NCBI GenBank assembly: GCA_020081605.1
Contig: JAHREC010000016.1
Coordinates: forward strand, 1,426,001 to 1,490,000
Length of the DNA: 64,000 bases
Source: Albifimbria verrucaria
Lineage: Eukaryota; Ascomycota; Sordariomycetes; Hypocreales; Stachybotryaceae
Direction: 5' to 3'
Shown here piece by piece: positions 11,119 to 24,837 of this stretch (the stretch's first letter is position 1; each line of letters starts with the position of its first letter). The translations under genes were made by a program, and so were the position numbers. Under the pieces are notes generated by a model. That model was given only the letters and a program-made list of their open reading frames with translations. It made no database searches and was not told the DNA's origin.

Positions 11119-13957
11119 TGCTGCAGGATAAGGTCGGCTATCCACAGGGTGGATATCGACGCGCGACCGTGGTAACTATGGGATGCGCATGCGACAAGAA
11201 ACGGCCGGGCAAGGGTCGAGGTGTGCAGCGAGGATCAGCGGGCGTGACCTGCTGGGCGATCGAGGTCGAGGTCGAGGTTGTGGTTGTGGTGTCGAAGGTG
11301 GTGGTCGTGGTCGTGGAAGTTCGCGACGCGACAAAAGAGGGTCAGACGTAGGTAGGGGTGTGGGTGTTGCGATGGCGGCTGGGCAAGGCTGAGGGCAGAC
11401 GAGCCTGGGGCCTGGGGAGGGATTGAACGGGCAAAAAGCGAAGTCTATGCCGAAGACGAGTAGCAAGCCCGGAGGTGGCGCATCGGTTGGACGAAGCAGA
11501 AGAGGCCTGGAGATGTGCGGGAGTGCGGGATGGGCAGCACCAAAACTGGTGAGACAGCAGGCGAAATTCGGGGTGACGAGTGGACGACTTCTCTCTGGGG
11601 GAGAGAGAGACAGCGAGAAGTGCCAGGCCCGCCACGGACGCCAACGGAAGCCGACAGAGGGATGTGTCAGCGGAAGAGCAAGAGGCGACGACGGCGAAAG
11701 CCAAGAGGGAGGGAAAGGTGTTGCGCCTGGCGGACGCGGATGCAAATCACAAAGGTGGATGAATTGCCGCGCCTGTGCAGTCGAGAGTCGGAACCCAAGA
11801 CGGAGAGAGGGATGGATGGATGGACAGACAGATAGACAGACAGACGGGTAGATGGGTGGATGTGCCCCAAAAGATACCGGAAATGGTTTTGCAGAGTGTT
11901 CGAGTTTCTCTGCTGAGGCACTAACTCGAACCTTTGGGGGCTTCCTTTCCTAGTAGCAGAGCAGCGCCAGTCCCAGTGCCAGTGCCAGTCCAGATCCCTG
12001 GGGAGGTTGTGGCTAGCGCACCGTAGCGGAGGACGGACAGCGCAGCGCAGCGCTGTATCGGTCCCGATCTGGTTCGAGCCTCTCTGTGTTGAGCCTGTCA
12101 GACAGCCCCAAGACTAGAGATAAGAAAATGTACAGTAATAAAATAAGATGAATGCAAAATAAAAATAAAATAAAGGGACGGCCAGCTATGCCAATGTTGC
12201 TGTGGTTGTTACGGAAAAGCCGTTTTTCTTTTGTTTCTTTTGCAGGAACCCGAAGCGCACAACAAGCTTCTGCTGCTGATCGTTGGCTGCGTCCCGCCAA
12301 GTGATGCTTGGGTGCTGGTGCTGCCAACCACACAAATGAACTCGATCAGCCCTGTTGCTGCGACCTAGAACAGCGAGACGGGATGTTCGATGATCTAACG
12401 TGGGACGTGGGCTTGGGCTGGACCTGGGAACGAGCGACAGGCGACAGACAGACAGCAGACAGACGGGGGCCTAAGTGGTGGGTGGAGGGGGCCAGACGCC
12501 AGAACAGGGAAATAAGTGGGTCATGCACTTATCCGAGGCCGAACCCTCTGTTTGGGACATGCCTGGCTCCGAATTAAAGCCAACAGTTAGCCGAGCATCT
12601 CCTCCCAAGACTGCCACACAATTTTGTCCCCTCCCGGCTACCACTGCATCCCTGGGGTGGCTGGGCGCCGCTCGCACACAAAGCCGTACGACCCCCGGCC
12701 TTGGCATTCATCAATCCGGGCTCTTGCTTCTAACGGGAACTGATCTTGCAGCCCGACGCTGTCGGCTGACAGATGGATGATCACAAGCCACGGCCCACTT
12801 CGAAAAAAGTAGTGAGCACTTCAATTGAATCTGGTGGTCAGAGGCAAGTCCCGATAGATTGACTTTTCGTCCGACTGCCATGCTGTGAAGCTTGTTGGGG
12901 GACAAGGGGCTTGGTTCGTCTCTCCCTTTTTTTCTTGTGCTACACGATTACGCATGTGAGGGCATGTGCGCACATAGGTACATACACAGGATATCACATT
13001 ACATTGCATTGCGAAACAGTCAGACCCGCCCATTTCTTGCGGCTTTCGGGGCGCTATTCCAGCGCCTTCAAATTGCTTGAGTTGACGCTCAAGTGGGACG
13101 TTCGGGAAATTTATATCACGTGCTTTAGCACAGTGCGCTCCCTGTCGGGAAAATTTTGCCAGCACTGTACACCCATATCTTGAGATCGCAAAAGTTCATA
13201 AGAAGAGCCTTTCCTCACGATTTCTTTTCCTGAGAAGCAACAGCTTTCTCCAACACTCTTCCTCGTGGGATTGCCTTGATTCAGGCCCCCGACGATGCAG
13301 TGATGGCTCTGCTCTGTTCGCCAGCTCAGCAGCGGCTGGCCCGCTGAATTTTTCGCCCTCAGAAGCTGAAGGATCATCTCTGATTTGGCATGCTATTTAT
13401 CCTGAATACTAACGAAACAAGCGAGCCTGACGGTACACACGCCTGATTGGTGAGTCCTTTTTCTCCTTCATCTACTCCTTTTCCCTGCGTCTCATCGCAC
13501 GTCCATCGAATGATGACAGCAATTAAAATTGTCTTCTTTTCCCAACTGAATCGACCATGAACGAAGCTTAGTCTGTTCGGGCCCTAGGCCTGTTACTTGC
13601 CAGTATTACTTGTCTGACTACACATCTTATTACCACAATTTTGCACTCGTTGAGGGTTACTTGATTGCTAACCATCAAAAACAGGATTTCGTTTCTACGC
13701 AGCTTAGTAGCTATGCCACTGAGTTGGGGAAGGAAAACCAGACATCAGGTCGTATCATCTATACTTAATAAATTCAATCACTGAAATTTTCATGTTTCTG
13801 CCTACTTGCAGTGAATCGATGATCCACTACAGCATGTGTATATGACTTTCATCCTGTGCTTCATTTTGCCTCAAGCGGTGTCCATATAATCCTAGTGGTA
13901 GCACCTAACTCCGATACCCTATTTCATACATCGTAATATATATCCATCGGCGAGGCC
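11119..13957. other. Intergenic: long ptaB promoter and leader
   Basis: No supported gene in 2.8 kb. The part next to ptaB is GC-rich with GTGGTCG-like repeats (about 11,250-11,330) and a GACA/GATA/GATG-type repeat at about 11,808-11,860, followed by AGTGCC repeats near 11,970. An AT-rich stretch lies near 12,125-12,180. Regulators of this type often have long promoters and leaders, so much of this may be ptaB 5' UTR. Confidence 0.5.
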
Positions 13958-16446
13958 TCAGGCAACCCGAAGCTCTTCCCGTACCTCGTCCCGCTTAACT
14001 CGTCCACCAACTATACCCCTTCGGTTGCGACCTGTACGTCCTCTGCCCAACCAGTTGAGCTTCAGCATCTTGCACAGCTCCACCACTTTCCTGTTGCCCT
14101 CATCATCCACCTCCCCAACACCACCCAGACTTGACAGCACGCTCATGCACTGCAGCATCCGGCCAACCATGTCCGTGACTTGCTTGGAGTCCTCGACGTT
14201 TTGCTCGCGAACCACCTGCAGGTTCGACGACGGTGTAAAGGTCGTAGGCCGCCACTCGGCCCATCGCTTCCATGGCTGCCGAAGCTAACGTTGCTAATGG
14301 CGCGGCTGCGGCCGCCAACGGAGCCCTCGCCCAGGAATGTTGAACTTTGTGAGTTGTATGATGCCACTGAAGGGTCAAGAGACATGGCGGTGCCGGGGCG
14401 TGCAAGCGATGTAAATGACTCTGAAGGTGATGTTGACAGGCTCAGCTCCGTAGGTGGTGGCGATGCCATATTGGGCAAAAACTCGAGCGAAAGACGTGAG
14501 AAAATGGTTTTGAGCGTATCGTAGCGAGGAAGGATAATCATGTCGCGATACGCCGTCAACACGAGGCGTCTCACGTCTAACACGGTAGCTGCCGGTACAA
14601 CTCGAGCTTGGCTATCTGTTGATGGCGCCGGCGCAATCACACCACCCCAGAATTCACGGGCATGCTCAGCCGTCATAAGGGTGCCGCATCCCGATACTTC
14701 CAAGTCTAGTGGTAAAAATACGGATTGCATATATGGCAAAATAGACGTAAACGTAAAGAGCCACAGCTCAACCAGCGTAGGTATGAATCGATCTTCGGGC
14801 GTCTTACGCAGTGTCCGGTCAAGGAAGGAGAAGCCTTGAGACAGGAGATCGCGGAGGTCGTCAAGCATACCACTCGGTGAGCGCTTATGCATGCACCATT
14901 GGATATGCATCTGTACGACTCGGTTGAAGTCCTCGACAGGGAGACGCAGGTCTTCGCCCTCGAATATGACTATCAGTTTCGCTTTGAGGTATGGCCAGGC
15001 ATCATCCAAGGACATGTGGTTATGGAGGCCTAGTTTCCCAGGATCCACAGGGTCATACATGCTAGTTTGCTGAGAGAGCGACGGCGCACTGCTCGGCCCC
15101 GGCCATTCTCCCTGCACATTGAAGCTCGATTCGCTATCGAGGCGTGTCTCTGTGCGTTCGCCATACTTCTTGTCTTTCTTAGCCTTGGCGAAACTAGAAT
15201 TCGGTCCCGGACTAGGCGGGATGTTAAAGTTGTATAAACTGTTTGGCGCGTTCGGATCAGTTGGTCTAGAGTTGCTCGCAGCGGATGATAGAGGCAGATG
15301 ATATTCGTCTTTGAGCTTGTTCTTCTGCCTTGATAGGAAGTGGTGCTTCTTCTCTTTCTCCTTGCCCTCGGGATGCGTATCCACAGGTCGAATGGTGGCA
15401 GAGGAAGAATTGTTCATGTTATACAGTGACGGCGCAGAGGACTCTACAAGACTGCTAGTGCTGAAATTGTGGCGCTGGAGGGCCGACAACGCTGACCCAA
15501 TCTTGCCAGGACTCGGCAAAGGCTTGTCCTTGGTCTCGCCTTTGGTGCTGATCTTGACAGGGCGCGAGAACAGCTTGACTTTGGATTTTTCGGATTTGAG
15601 GGGCCTCTCGGATTGGAAAGGAGGGAAGGGAGCTGGAGGTGGTGGCATTTGTGAATTCATAGATGCCGTGGTTGGCGAGTTTCGTCCAGATCTAGGGAAG
15701 ACGACATTTGCTGCTGCCGTGGCGGCAGATGAATGGGAGTTCACAATGCGCTCATTCTGGCCGGCGCCTTGGCTCCAGAAGGTTGTATCCCGTGGTGCGC
15801 TGGCCTCAGTCAAGCTCAACATTGGAGGACTGGCATGAGCCTTGCTGGCGCTGGGCCGTCTCTGCGAGTCGTTGGCCTCGCCTGGGAACGGGACGGTTTG
15901 CGATCGGTGCCTGGTATGGTTCTGGTGGGACATGACAGCCGCCTGAGCAGCAATCTGGCTCGCCGTCAAGGCAGCCGGCGAGGCCGGAGTCTGGTTACCG
16001 TGCGCCATGGAGATCTGTGACAGGTTTGATACACTCGTGGATGGCAGGGACGAGTCGAACATGCCCTGGGTGGCGGAGTGCTTCCTCGCGTGGTGACCCT
16101 TAAGCATGGGCGACGAGGAACCGGCCGGGGTAACGACACGATGGCCGCTCGGGCGCGAGAAGTTGTGGTGCAGACTGGAGCTGCTGCTGTTGGCGTGGTT
16201 CGTGAATTGGGAGTAGACGGGCGTGACGGGAGACGAGGCGCCCTGCTGGCGAGACTTGCCCACGGTTATGGGCGGCGGCGGTGCCAGCACGCTGTCGTCG
16301 CTATCGGAAGAGTCGACTCGTCGCAGGGCCGGACGCGAATGGGCCGCTTGGGAGGATCCGGACGGGTTAGAGGCGCCGGGCAGAGGAGAGAAGCTGCCCG
16401 GCGCCCGAGCCGACTGAGGCTGCTGCTGCTGCCGGGATGGTTGCAT
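13958..16446 (-). CDS. hbrB: HbrB-like TORC2 subunit (Bit61/PRR5 family)
   Basis: Subunit of TOR complex 2 at the plasma membrane, needed for polarised growth in Aspergillus nidulans (HbrB). One exon of about 829 residues. Residues 1-450 are disordered and rich in Ser, Pro, Gln and His. The HbrB domain occupies roughly residues 460-770, with hallmarks DAWPYLKAKLIVIFEGEDLRLPVEDFNR, WLFTFTSILPYMQSVFLPL and LTAYRDMIILPRYD (read in overlapping parts). The C-terminus ends in a basic patch (GRGRTGRNRRG). The frame shifts once near 14237-14239, where one T is missing from a CTTT run; correction restores RPFTPSSNLQVV and brings the gene to a multiple of three. It is divergent from gon7. Confidence 0.88.
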
Positions 16447-16985
16447 CGTGGGGTAGGGATGTGGTTATTATGGGTCTCGTCACATCTTGCCCATGGTTCA
16501 AACTCGAGATGCTCAGCCCGGCTGGAGCGTTGAGGCCGGGCGCAGACGGGGGAGTAGGTCGCAGGGCTTCGGGAGAGTAGACGGATGATCGGACTGGTGT
16601 CTTGGATGACGGGAGTTGGGGAGCTGAGAGACAGCTAAGACAAGTGCCTGGCGTTTAAGGTCGAGTAGTGTAGATTGTTGCCGGAGCGAGGGAGCCGGAC
16701 CCTGGTCTGTCTGGTACCAGCCATATGGGTGTTTGAGAGCAGTCGGATACAGTACAGCACAGTATGTGCCTGTATGCACAACAGCGTAGTGTAGTGCTGT
16801 CATAGCCCCGCGCTCAAGCTCTTCTTTCACTAGCAGCCTCAACCTGGAAAAAAACTGAGCTCTGAGGCTTACCCTACACATGACATCCCGCTTTCAAGAT
16901 AGAAATTCCAGGACGGGATAATTCTCAGAAATACATCTATAGGCAGCAATTCACACGCATCCAAGCAAGAAACAATCCCGTCATC
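16447..16985. promoter_or_regulatory. Shared promoter between hbrB and gon7
   Basis: A 539-bp divergent intergenic region carrying both promoters. I see no obvious TATA box or named motif and no gene. Confidence 0.5.
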
Positions 16986-17287
16986 ATGGCGCAACAAACA
17001 GATCAGAAGCTGACCGTCTCCTACACATCCCCTACCAGCGAGCCGTTCAACGTCTCGCACAGCATCCCGCTTCATCCAGCGACAATGTTCAAGACAAAAT
17101 CCAATACCTGACCTCCCTGCGCAACGCCGTCACAGCCACCCAGGACGAGGTCAACAAGGAACTGACCCGACGCATGGAAGAGGACAAGGCCCGTGATGCC
17201 GCTTCCAAGCCCGGCATTGCTAGGAACATCGACGAGGACAAGGAGGAGGAAAACTACGGCGAGGAGGTACAGGAGGAAGAGGATTAG
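16986..17287 (+). CDS. gon7: EKC/KEOPS complex subunit Gon7
   Basis: Small fungal subunit of the KEOPS complex, which makes the t6A modification of ANN-decoding tRNAs and affects telomeres and transcription. About 100 residues in one exon. The N-terminus (LTVSYTSPTSEPFNVSH), the central helix (YLTSLRNAVTATQDEVNKEL, MEEDKARD) and the very acidic tail (DEDKEEENYGEEVQEEED) match the fungal Gon7 pattern. The frame slips by one base near 17070-17072 (CTTCA, one T missing); without correction the protein would stop after about 42 residues. Corrected length is exactly 101 codons. Confidence 0.8.
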
Positions 17288-17428
17288 ATGAAGGGGAACA
17301 GCAGGGCAGCAACAGCAGAATTGTCGACACTACGCCTACACATGTACGGGGTATTACTCTATCAAACACCAAATCACCCTCCAGCACGGCGCAGAGCCCC
17401 AAACACCTCCCGTCATACACCCATCTCT

Positions 17429-20400
17429 CTAGAACCCCCGCCCCCACGTCGAGGCTGCTCGCACGTTGACCGGCTTCTGGCCAGGCACCTTGTTCAGACA
17501 GCCGTAATGGACTACGGCATTGTCTGGCAGTACGGCAACAACGCTACCCCCAATTCTTGCGCCTCCTCCGAGCTTCTTATGGCATACAACGCAGTGGCTT
17601 TCTTCCGTAATGGTGACATGGCGGTTGCGGCCACCCTGTTTTCCTGGAACGTCATCACCAAGGTGCAGACGCGCGGCAATGGAAATGCCCTCCGCTTTCC
17701 GTAAACCACTGACGATGCGTGTCTCGTTGACTAAGCTGTTCACGGCTCGTATACGCCCACGGAAGTATGATTCCAAGGCACGCACTGGGAGGTCATCTGG
17801 TATCAGACCGAGTGTCGATGCGGCGGGCAGGCGTGATCCGTGCTTCGAGAGGAGATCAATGGCTGGTTCAAGCAGCGGCTCGTGTGGCGAAGGTGGTTGT
17901 AGATAGAGCGACAAAAGTATATGGTAAATCGAAGGTGGAGCATCATCCGCATCCTCAGTCAACGTACTAGTCGGCGACGACAAAGTCGACTCTTGTGATT
18001 TATGTGTTCGGTTGCAGTATCTATATATGTTAGTTCACATTGCTATTTCAAGTACAATGAACTCACTCTTCGGCCTTGGCATAGTCCTTCATCTTGAACA
18101 CGTAAATGTTTAATGCTTGTTTATGCTGGCCCATATTGCTCAGCACCACAGCTTGTGCCTCATAGAATGCCGGGTCTACTATTGTCAGCTAAATCGAGTA
18201 GAATGGTATTGAGAGGTTGGCTTACCGTCCTTAGGAATCATGCCGAAAGCTTTGCCAAGCCCATACACTGGGTTTGGTGATCGCAGAAATCTCACAAATC
18301 GCTCCATGAGGCTGTCCCACTGCTCATCGCGCTTCATATGAGACAAGTTGTTAACATACAGTTCCACTAAGCGGTTGTGGAAATCTGGCGTCATATCGTC
18401 GAGCTCGTTGATGATGTGTTCCAGGTATTTGCCCTCTAGCTGAGGGTCTATGTCCCGAAGGAAAGCAACGACTTTGTCGCGTGGCAGAGTCTCCGCATTC
18501 TCTGTATCTCCAATAAAAATCTCCATAGCATACTCAGGATTGGCTTTCAAAGTCCAAGTAGCATGCTCAAGAATCAGATCCAACTCCGAAGGTGGGAGAT
18601 TCTGAAGATACTGTATCGTCCGGTTTGGTCCATGCAGCGTTGGGGCAGACTCGTCCGGCTTCGCTGCTGTACCAAACCGACGGAGGAGATTCAAGGCCTC
18701 CTTGTGTAGCTTCTTGCCGTAAAAGAAATCAACGAGCTCGGTGTACCTGTTATGTTCAAGGAGCTTCTCGTTGACAACTTCAGGGTCACAGAAGTTAGGA
18801 ATACGAAATAAAGAGCCAGCAAGGTATGGCTGAGAGAACATGTACGCTCGAAACAGAGCTGTATCAACAACATGAAACGTGTTGCGGAGCTTCTCCTCGA
18901 GAGCCTTTTCAGATTCATTCTGTGTGGTCCTTAGGAACTGCTCCGCTGCTTCTTCAGGCGACTCATTATCAACTCCTCGCTTCAGTTTACCAGTGACAGG
19001 ATCGATCACTCTTTGCAGGCGTGCTCGGGTACCCGCAAGATAACTATTAAGTTCCAAGACGGCTTTAGTCAGGTCTTTGTCGTCAATGGGCTTATCGGGA
19101 ACGGATGATGCGTCCTTGGCCGTCTCCCCATCTTCTGTTTCAGCGGGATCCTTCCTCGTTGACGCAATAGAAGACACATCAGATGGTGCCTTCTTGTGGC
19201 TGCCCATGAACAGTTTGGCAAAATTGCCCTTGCTTACGGGAGACGAAACCTCGACTTCCTCGGGCGTGCTAGGCCTAGTTCCGTTCGCCTTCTTCGCATC
19301 ATCTTCTGTATGGTTTTCTTCTGGCGCTGCCGCCAATACCCGAGAGGCTACCTGCAATTTCAGGGGGTATAACTTAAGCACTCTCTCAGGGGCGTGCACG
19401 TCGTCCTCGTTGAAAAGATCCATGGATTGGCGATACCTCTTCTTGTGGAACAACGCCTCAGCCTTCAGCATTTTCACCTCTCGTAGCGTCTCAGTCTTGT
19501 TCTTTAGCAGAGCATCTTCAAGCATGTCGAGAAGGCTTATGGCCTCGTCGTACTTGGCGCTGTCAACAAGCTCACGAATTTGCGTGTCATAGTCAGTAGC
19601 CATCATCTTCCACACGCAACGTTCGCTTGAGATATGAAAACCTTTACCAGCGTGCGCCAAGCTGACTCCAGGTGGAGGAATGTGCAGTTGGGCTGCGCCA
19701 GGGAGCGAGATATACTGCAGAAGCGAAAGTGTGCGTGGATTTCGAATCTCGACGATGCCTTTAGACGAGGACTGCAAAGCCAGAATATAGGGATAAGAAT
19801 AACCGATGGATTCTGGTGCAGTTTGCCATGGTATTTGTCGCTTTTCCAGCGGCTTACCCTGATCATTGATAAAGAGTGTGTTGATGTCTCTAGCAAGAAG
19901 CATCTCACCATCCGCAAGCTTGGCAGCCAAAGGCCGAGGAGTATAACCTCCCAACCCCATGTAACCCATGCCTGCGCTGCTCATAGCGCCGAAGCGACTG
20001 CCTTGCCCAGCGGCACCCACGGCACCAGGGCTCATGATGTCTTCCACCTCGTGGGTAATCGCATCAACCGAGACATAGCCTCCATTCATACCACACACCA
20101 GCTTCGTAGCGCTGGCCCATGTTATTGTCCGTATTGACTCAGGCAGAGCCACTTCTTCGATGATATCGCTGAGCTCACCCGCATGCCAGCTCCAGAGTAG
20201 CAGCCTCCGCTTTACAGCAACTGCCAGCCGGCTGATAAGCTCAGGGATGCCCATATCAGGGTCCTTCACGATATTTGATGTAACGGCGAAGCATGTCGCG
20301 TTCTTTGTTTGGGAAAGGGTCTCGATTAATTCGTAGGTTTTCAGATCGTAGAGTGAGAGGTGGTAGTTGGAAAGGGAGATGAGGAGGTTGGCCTCCTTGA

Positions 20401-20766
20401 TTATGGCGAGCTGCTCGACAGCGCGGGTCGAGAACTTCTCGACCTCCCGCAGTAGAACGGTAGGCTGGGCTGACGCCGAGGTCTTCTGTTGATCGCCATT
20501 CTTGGAAGCTGTCGCAGGTATTTCGGTGGTCTTCTGAGCAGCCCCGTTCTGGGGAGTGCTGTGTCGTTTAAGCGGTAGACACGAAGGAACCCATTGTTGA
20601 GGCCTACGAGGACGAGATCACCTGATGAGCCGGCACGCGTGAGCTTCCACACAAGTTATCTATCAAAATGCAGAAGAAACCTACCGTGTGCAACGATTGT
20701 CTCAATCTTGGACTTGTCTCGCTGCCGAAGCTCGATGATAGGATGGGCTGTGAAGGCGGAGAGCAT
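17429..20766 (-). CDS. vps39: HOPS/CORVET-type vacuolar sorting protein Vps39/Vam6
   Basis: HOPS subunit that binds Rab7/Ypt7 and tethers membranes to the vacuole. Four exons (20766-20685, 20621-18226, 18178-18067, 18020-17429) give about 1060 residues. The N-terminal CNH (citron-homology) beta-propeller is seen in HGDLVLVGLNNGFLRVYRL and WASATKLVCGMNGGYVSVD. The middle is alpha-solenoid (DSAKYDEAISLLDMLED, LHKEALNLLRRFG, DKVVAFLRDIDPQLEGKYLEH), interrupted by a disordered insert of about 100 residues (STPEEVEVSSP). The C-terminus has the zinc-binding pattern CVVCHKKLG and HYGC. One base is missing at the G run 20551-20554; the correction gives an exact codon count. The start ATG opens the conserved MLSAFTAHPI. 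Confidence 0.92.
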
Positions 20767-21268
20767 GGCGTTACCCAGCTCGTAGCTGATACTTTTACCT
20801 TTGAGAGGTGCGCATCAGACTCCTCGTATTCCTATGCAGCATGCAGCTTGGTAGACTGCGCAGAGGGTGAGCTCTGTCGGTTGTCGCAAGCTGTTTTCCA
20901 AGGCTGGGGTGGGTGTTGCGTTTACGGATGGTGTCGGTACCTGTGTCAGGCGCCACTACGTCAATGCATGGATGAGTTGACCAGCTGGGTTGCGGATCCT
21001 TGTGTACTGTGTGGTTACGTTTAGAATACACTGTATGCAGTTATGCCACCTACGACCACTTACTATGTCTGCATCCGGACTTTACTTGTGTACAAGGAGT
21101 TTGAATTTAATAATATTGTTCGCAGTCTGATGAAGTAATACAATAAAAATACTCTCTATCGTTGCAAATCTATCATCAATCTTTACCCTAGGAAAACACC
21201 GCAGAAGAGCAAACATTAGAGTCAAGGTAGCACAGTAGGTAATTGAGATTCAAGCACTCAACACCACA
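20767..21268. other. Intergenic: vps39 promoter
   Basis: About 500 bases holding the vps39 promoter (leftward) and the 3' flank of the phosphate transporter. AT-rich near 21,100-21,180. No gene seen. Confidence 0.5.
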
Positions 21269-23982
21269 TCAGTCCAAGCCTGCAATTTCCATGAGGCCGT
21301 ATCCGAGAGTAACAGCAACTATCAGTGTTAGAATACTGCTCGGCACTCCTCTGCTGATAAAGTGCTTCACTTGGAGATAGCGCTGTCCAGTAGGGTCTTC
21401 CTTCATAATCGCAGCTAGGAACCAGGTTAGTTGTGCTCTCAACGATGGGGCTTTCAAAGAAAGACACTTACTCATATTGGGAAACCACTGGTTGGCAGAC
21501 CCATTGCGGCACTGCACATAAGGACGCCTCCCATGACGAGCAGGTTGGGATGGGGCTGCTTCATGGCTACACCGACATCATAGACAAGCGGCAAGAAGAT
21601 GAGGGCTGCGACAGTGTGACTAATGAAAGTTGCGACAACCAGGATCAGGAACGAGAAGACAACGAGTACGCCGTAGAGGCTCATGCCTTCCACGCGGTGT
21701 CCAACCAACTCAGCAACAGTGTGAAGAAGACCAGACGATCGTACCGCCTTGCCTAGTGATAAGCCACCAGCTGCGAGAATGATGATGGTCCATGGGAAGT
21801 TGTTAAAGTCCTCCTTGGTGAGGATACCGAGTCCGAAGAACAGAACAATCGGGATGATGGCAATTATACCCATATCTCCAAAGACTCCTTCCAGTTGGTG
21901 ACTTGCGCACCACAGTCCGATAGTGATGATAGTAGTGATTGAAACAAACCACTGCACAGCTGTAAACTTTTCCTTGACAGGTCGGATGGGCGAAATGGTG
22001 GTGTTTCCAGGGTGGAAAGTCAGCAGTAGTAATGTCCAGATGAGCAACAGGGACACAATGCCAACCGGGATGGCGATGAACAGCCACTGTAGCCAGCTTG
22101 GCGCCGGCTGCATAGTATCCACGGCCACGACATTTTGTGGCGATGCGATTGGTGACAGCATGCCACCAATGTTGGAGGCTAGGGCAATTCCAATGATGAC
22201 TGCCTTGGACATGTTGGAGTCAGAGGGAAGAGTGCGCAGCATAGGCTAGGCTAGGGTTAGCAAACCAACTTCTCAAAACAAGAGCACATAGAGCATCGAA
22301 ACCTACCTCGATGATGGAATAACACAGGACTGGAGCGGCGACATTGCTGATTAGCATCGACGCTACAGCAGCCACAAGCATGTTTGCGATCAGGACCGTC
22401 TTTGGCGATGTTCCAGCTTTGCTGAGAACAAGAGTGGCCAGCTTCTTGTCAATTTTGCACTTGGACAAGGCGGCAGCAAGAGTGAAACCACCAAGAAGCA
22501 GCATGATGACTGGAGTCCACATGGCGGAGACAATTGCTTTGGTCGCTTCCTTCGGGTGCAGCCGAACCTGCGGCTTACCTTCCTCCTCCTCTCGGACGAC
22601 TTGCAGAACCACAGAGAGGAATGGGATCAGAAGTGAAGTAACAAATAGAGGGATTGTCTAAGTAAAAGGTTAGATCTGTGGTGACCACTCCTAGCTGCTG
22701 GCTGACTTACCTCTGTAGCCCATAACATACTGACGAACACGAGAAGCGCAAGGCAGTTCTGCTGTTCGGGCCTCTCCATGATGGGGAGGAAGAGGACTAA
22801 AAAGAAGACGACCAATGACAGAACCAGCGTCAAGAACGAGGAATTGGTGAGCCATGCCGGCAAGGTAAAAGGCCCAATTTTAGTGGTCAAGGCCGGCTTA
22901 CTCTCGTCGCCTTGCAGTGTCTTGGTCATGCCGTCTGTTCCTTGGCCAAGGAGCGACGATCCTAGACGAGCAGCCTCCGCTCTGCGCTCCAGACCGATGA
23001 GGTCTCGCCAGACTGTGTTACGCTCCCAGACGACATGTTCACGCAGGTGAGACCGCAAATCTTTCTTGGCAAACTCCAGATCTCCTGCGTGGCCACGTCG
23101 GCATAGGCACTTTCCATCTTGGAAATGAAGTCCTCCAAGCCTTTCTTCGTCTCCTCTTTGAAAGGATATGCCGGATCGACATGCGCTTTGATGTATACTG
23201 GCTTCAGCTCCTTATCCAGGATTTTGTCAAACTTCTTCAGAACCTTGTTGAAACCAGTGCGGTTAAGCTGCACATAGGATTTAAGCTCGCACAACTGAAC
23301 GTAAAGGCTGATGATACGTTTCTTGAGCATAATGGCGGATGAGTAGAGACCAGGAGTAAACATCATGGATTGGTCGCCAAACTCGTCGCCCGCAGTGCTC
23401 GGCCTTCGCAAAGATCTGCCAAACTCAGAGGACGCTGTAAGGTCTACCGATTGGTGCAAGAGGCTCCTCCTCCTAGTCGAACGGGGACGCTTTGTCAAGC
23501 CGGTGGTCTCGTCGTCGTCGCTGGCGCTGTCGTCGCCATCCTCGTCGCCGGAAGTCCGGCTATGCGCGCTGTGCGAATGCCTACGCTGACCGTCGGAAGA
23601 TATCCGGTGCAGGGATGGCAGTCCATCGGGAGTGGCTTCATCGCCGATATCTCGTAAGAGCTGGTTGACATCGTCAAAAAGCTCGCCTTCTTTGGCAACG
23701 TAGAATGAGCATATCTTCTCTAGCTCCACCCCGAGAGCTCTACTGAAGACATCTTCGGGTTCCTCGTTGCCAATGAGCGGCCTCGCTTCGGCGTCGCCCG
23801 CGCGGGATTGGTGAACAGACTTCTCAAGCTGGTAGATACTGGCGGAACAATGTCAGTGGGAGGCCATTTTGGATCTGGGGCATTTGGAAGAAAACGCACA
23901 GCTTCTTGAGATTGCTGTAGGCAATGTAATGGCTGCTCCAGTCCGGAACAGCATTAAACTGGATGCTGTGGGAGAACTTCAT
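21269..23982 (-). CDS. SPX-domain low-affinity phosphate transporter (Pho87/Pho90/Pho91 type)
   Basis: Phosphate transporter with an N-terminal inositol-pyrophosphate-sensing SPX domain and a C-terminal SLC13-like (DASS) membrane part. Five exons (23982-23900, 23838-22711, 22657-22307, 22245-21472, 21414-21269) encode about 827 residues. SPX hallmarks: MKFSHSIQFNAVPDW, YIAYSNLKKLIYQLE and LNRTGFNKVLKKFDK. The membrane half has about 12 hydrophobic segments and conserved stretches NVAAPVLCYSI, ASNIGGMLSPIASPQN and AAMGLPTSGFP. Single-base deficits lie near 23092-23094 (after VATQ) and 21479-21481 (before the last donor). Whether it acts at the plasma membrane (Pho87/90) or vacuole (Pho91) cannot be decided here. 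Confidence 0.92.
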
Positions 23983-24837
23983 CTCGTCTTGCTCCTCGAG
24001 CCAGTTCCGTTTCTGCTGGTGTTTGTGCAGTCGTCGACTGTCGGGGCGGTGGATGTCTTCGCGTGCTTGGGTGGGGTGTAGTCGCTAAGCTCGTAGGCGT
24101 CGCCGGCGTCCGGGATCGTCTTGGTCGCACTCCTCCTCGGTCACGATGGCCGATTGAGCTCTGGTTGTCGCGGCGGTGGGAAGAAGCAGGGCCCGCGCTA
24201 GGAACAGAGGAGGGATTCTCGAGGGAATTGGGGCCCGAATGATGAAATCGATGCAGGTGACGTTGAGTAGGAGAGGTCGAGGACGGTGGCACTGGGTAAG
24301 TTAAGTTAAGTGGTGTCTTGGAGCTTAGACATTGGTGTCTGCCTTGGTGCTTGCTGAGTCGACGATCCACCCAAAAGACGCCAGAGGTACCTACATCATA
24401 CCTTTTGGCCTAACCTTGACAGGTAACCCCTGTGGCTCAGCCAAAAGAGGCTCAGCGGTACGTACCAGCACCACCGTATCCATGCACGTGCTGTGAAGCT
24501 GTGCATGAGAGGCTCCTCGATATATCATCAGACCTTGGGGCATGATCAACCACCTGCATCGGTAGTAATTCTTGCATGAGCAGACCAACCCAGTGCCATG
24601 CAATGCAACCAGCTCTGGGCGCCACCGATTATAGCCTGCTCGATGCCAGGCAAACCTCTACTCTGAACCACCGCGAAATTACAACGAGATCACGTCGCTT
24701 TTGATGAGGCGCCGCTGAGCTTATAGGATCTTTCTTTCTCTCTATTCGATTTGCATTACTTTACAATTTTCTATCTTGCTGAATAACGATATTGGTATCA
24801 CTTCCTACGGTTCAATGACCACTTTATGCGAGTGTTC
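23983..24837. other. Intergenic: phosphate-transporter promoter, ABC-gene 3' flank
   Basis: 855 bases between two leftward genes. It holds the transporter promoter and the 3' end of the ABC gene, and marks the left edge of the siderophore cluster. A GTTAAGTTAAGT repeat lies near 24,300. No gene seen. Confidence 0.5.

Noticed and set aside
21433..21756. Plus-strand frame opposite the phosphate transporter
   Set aside because: It is antisense to conserved membrane segments.
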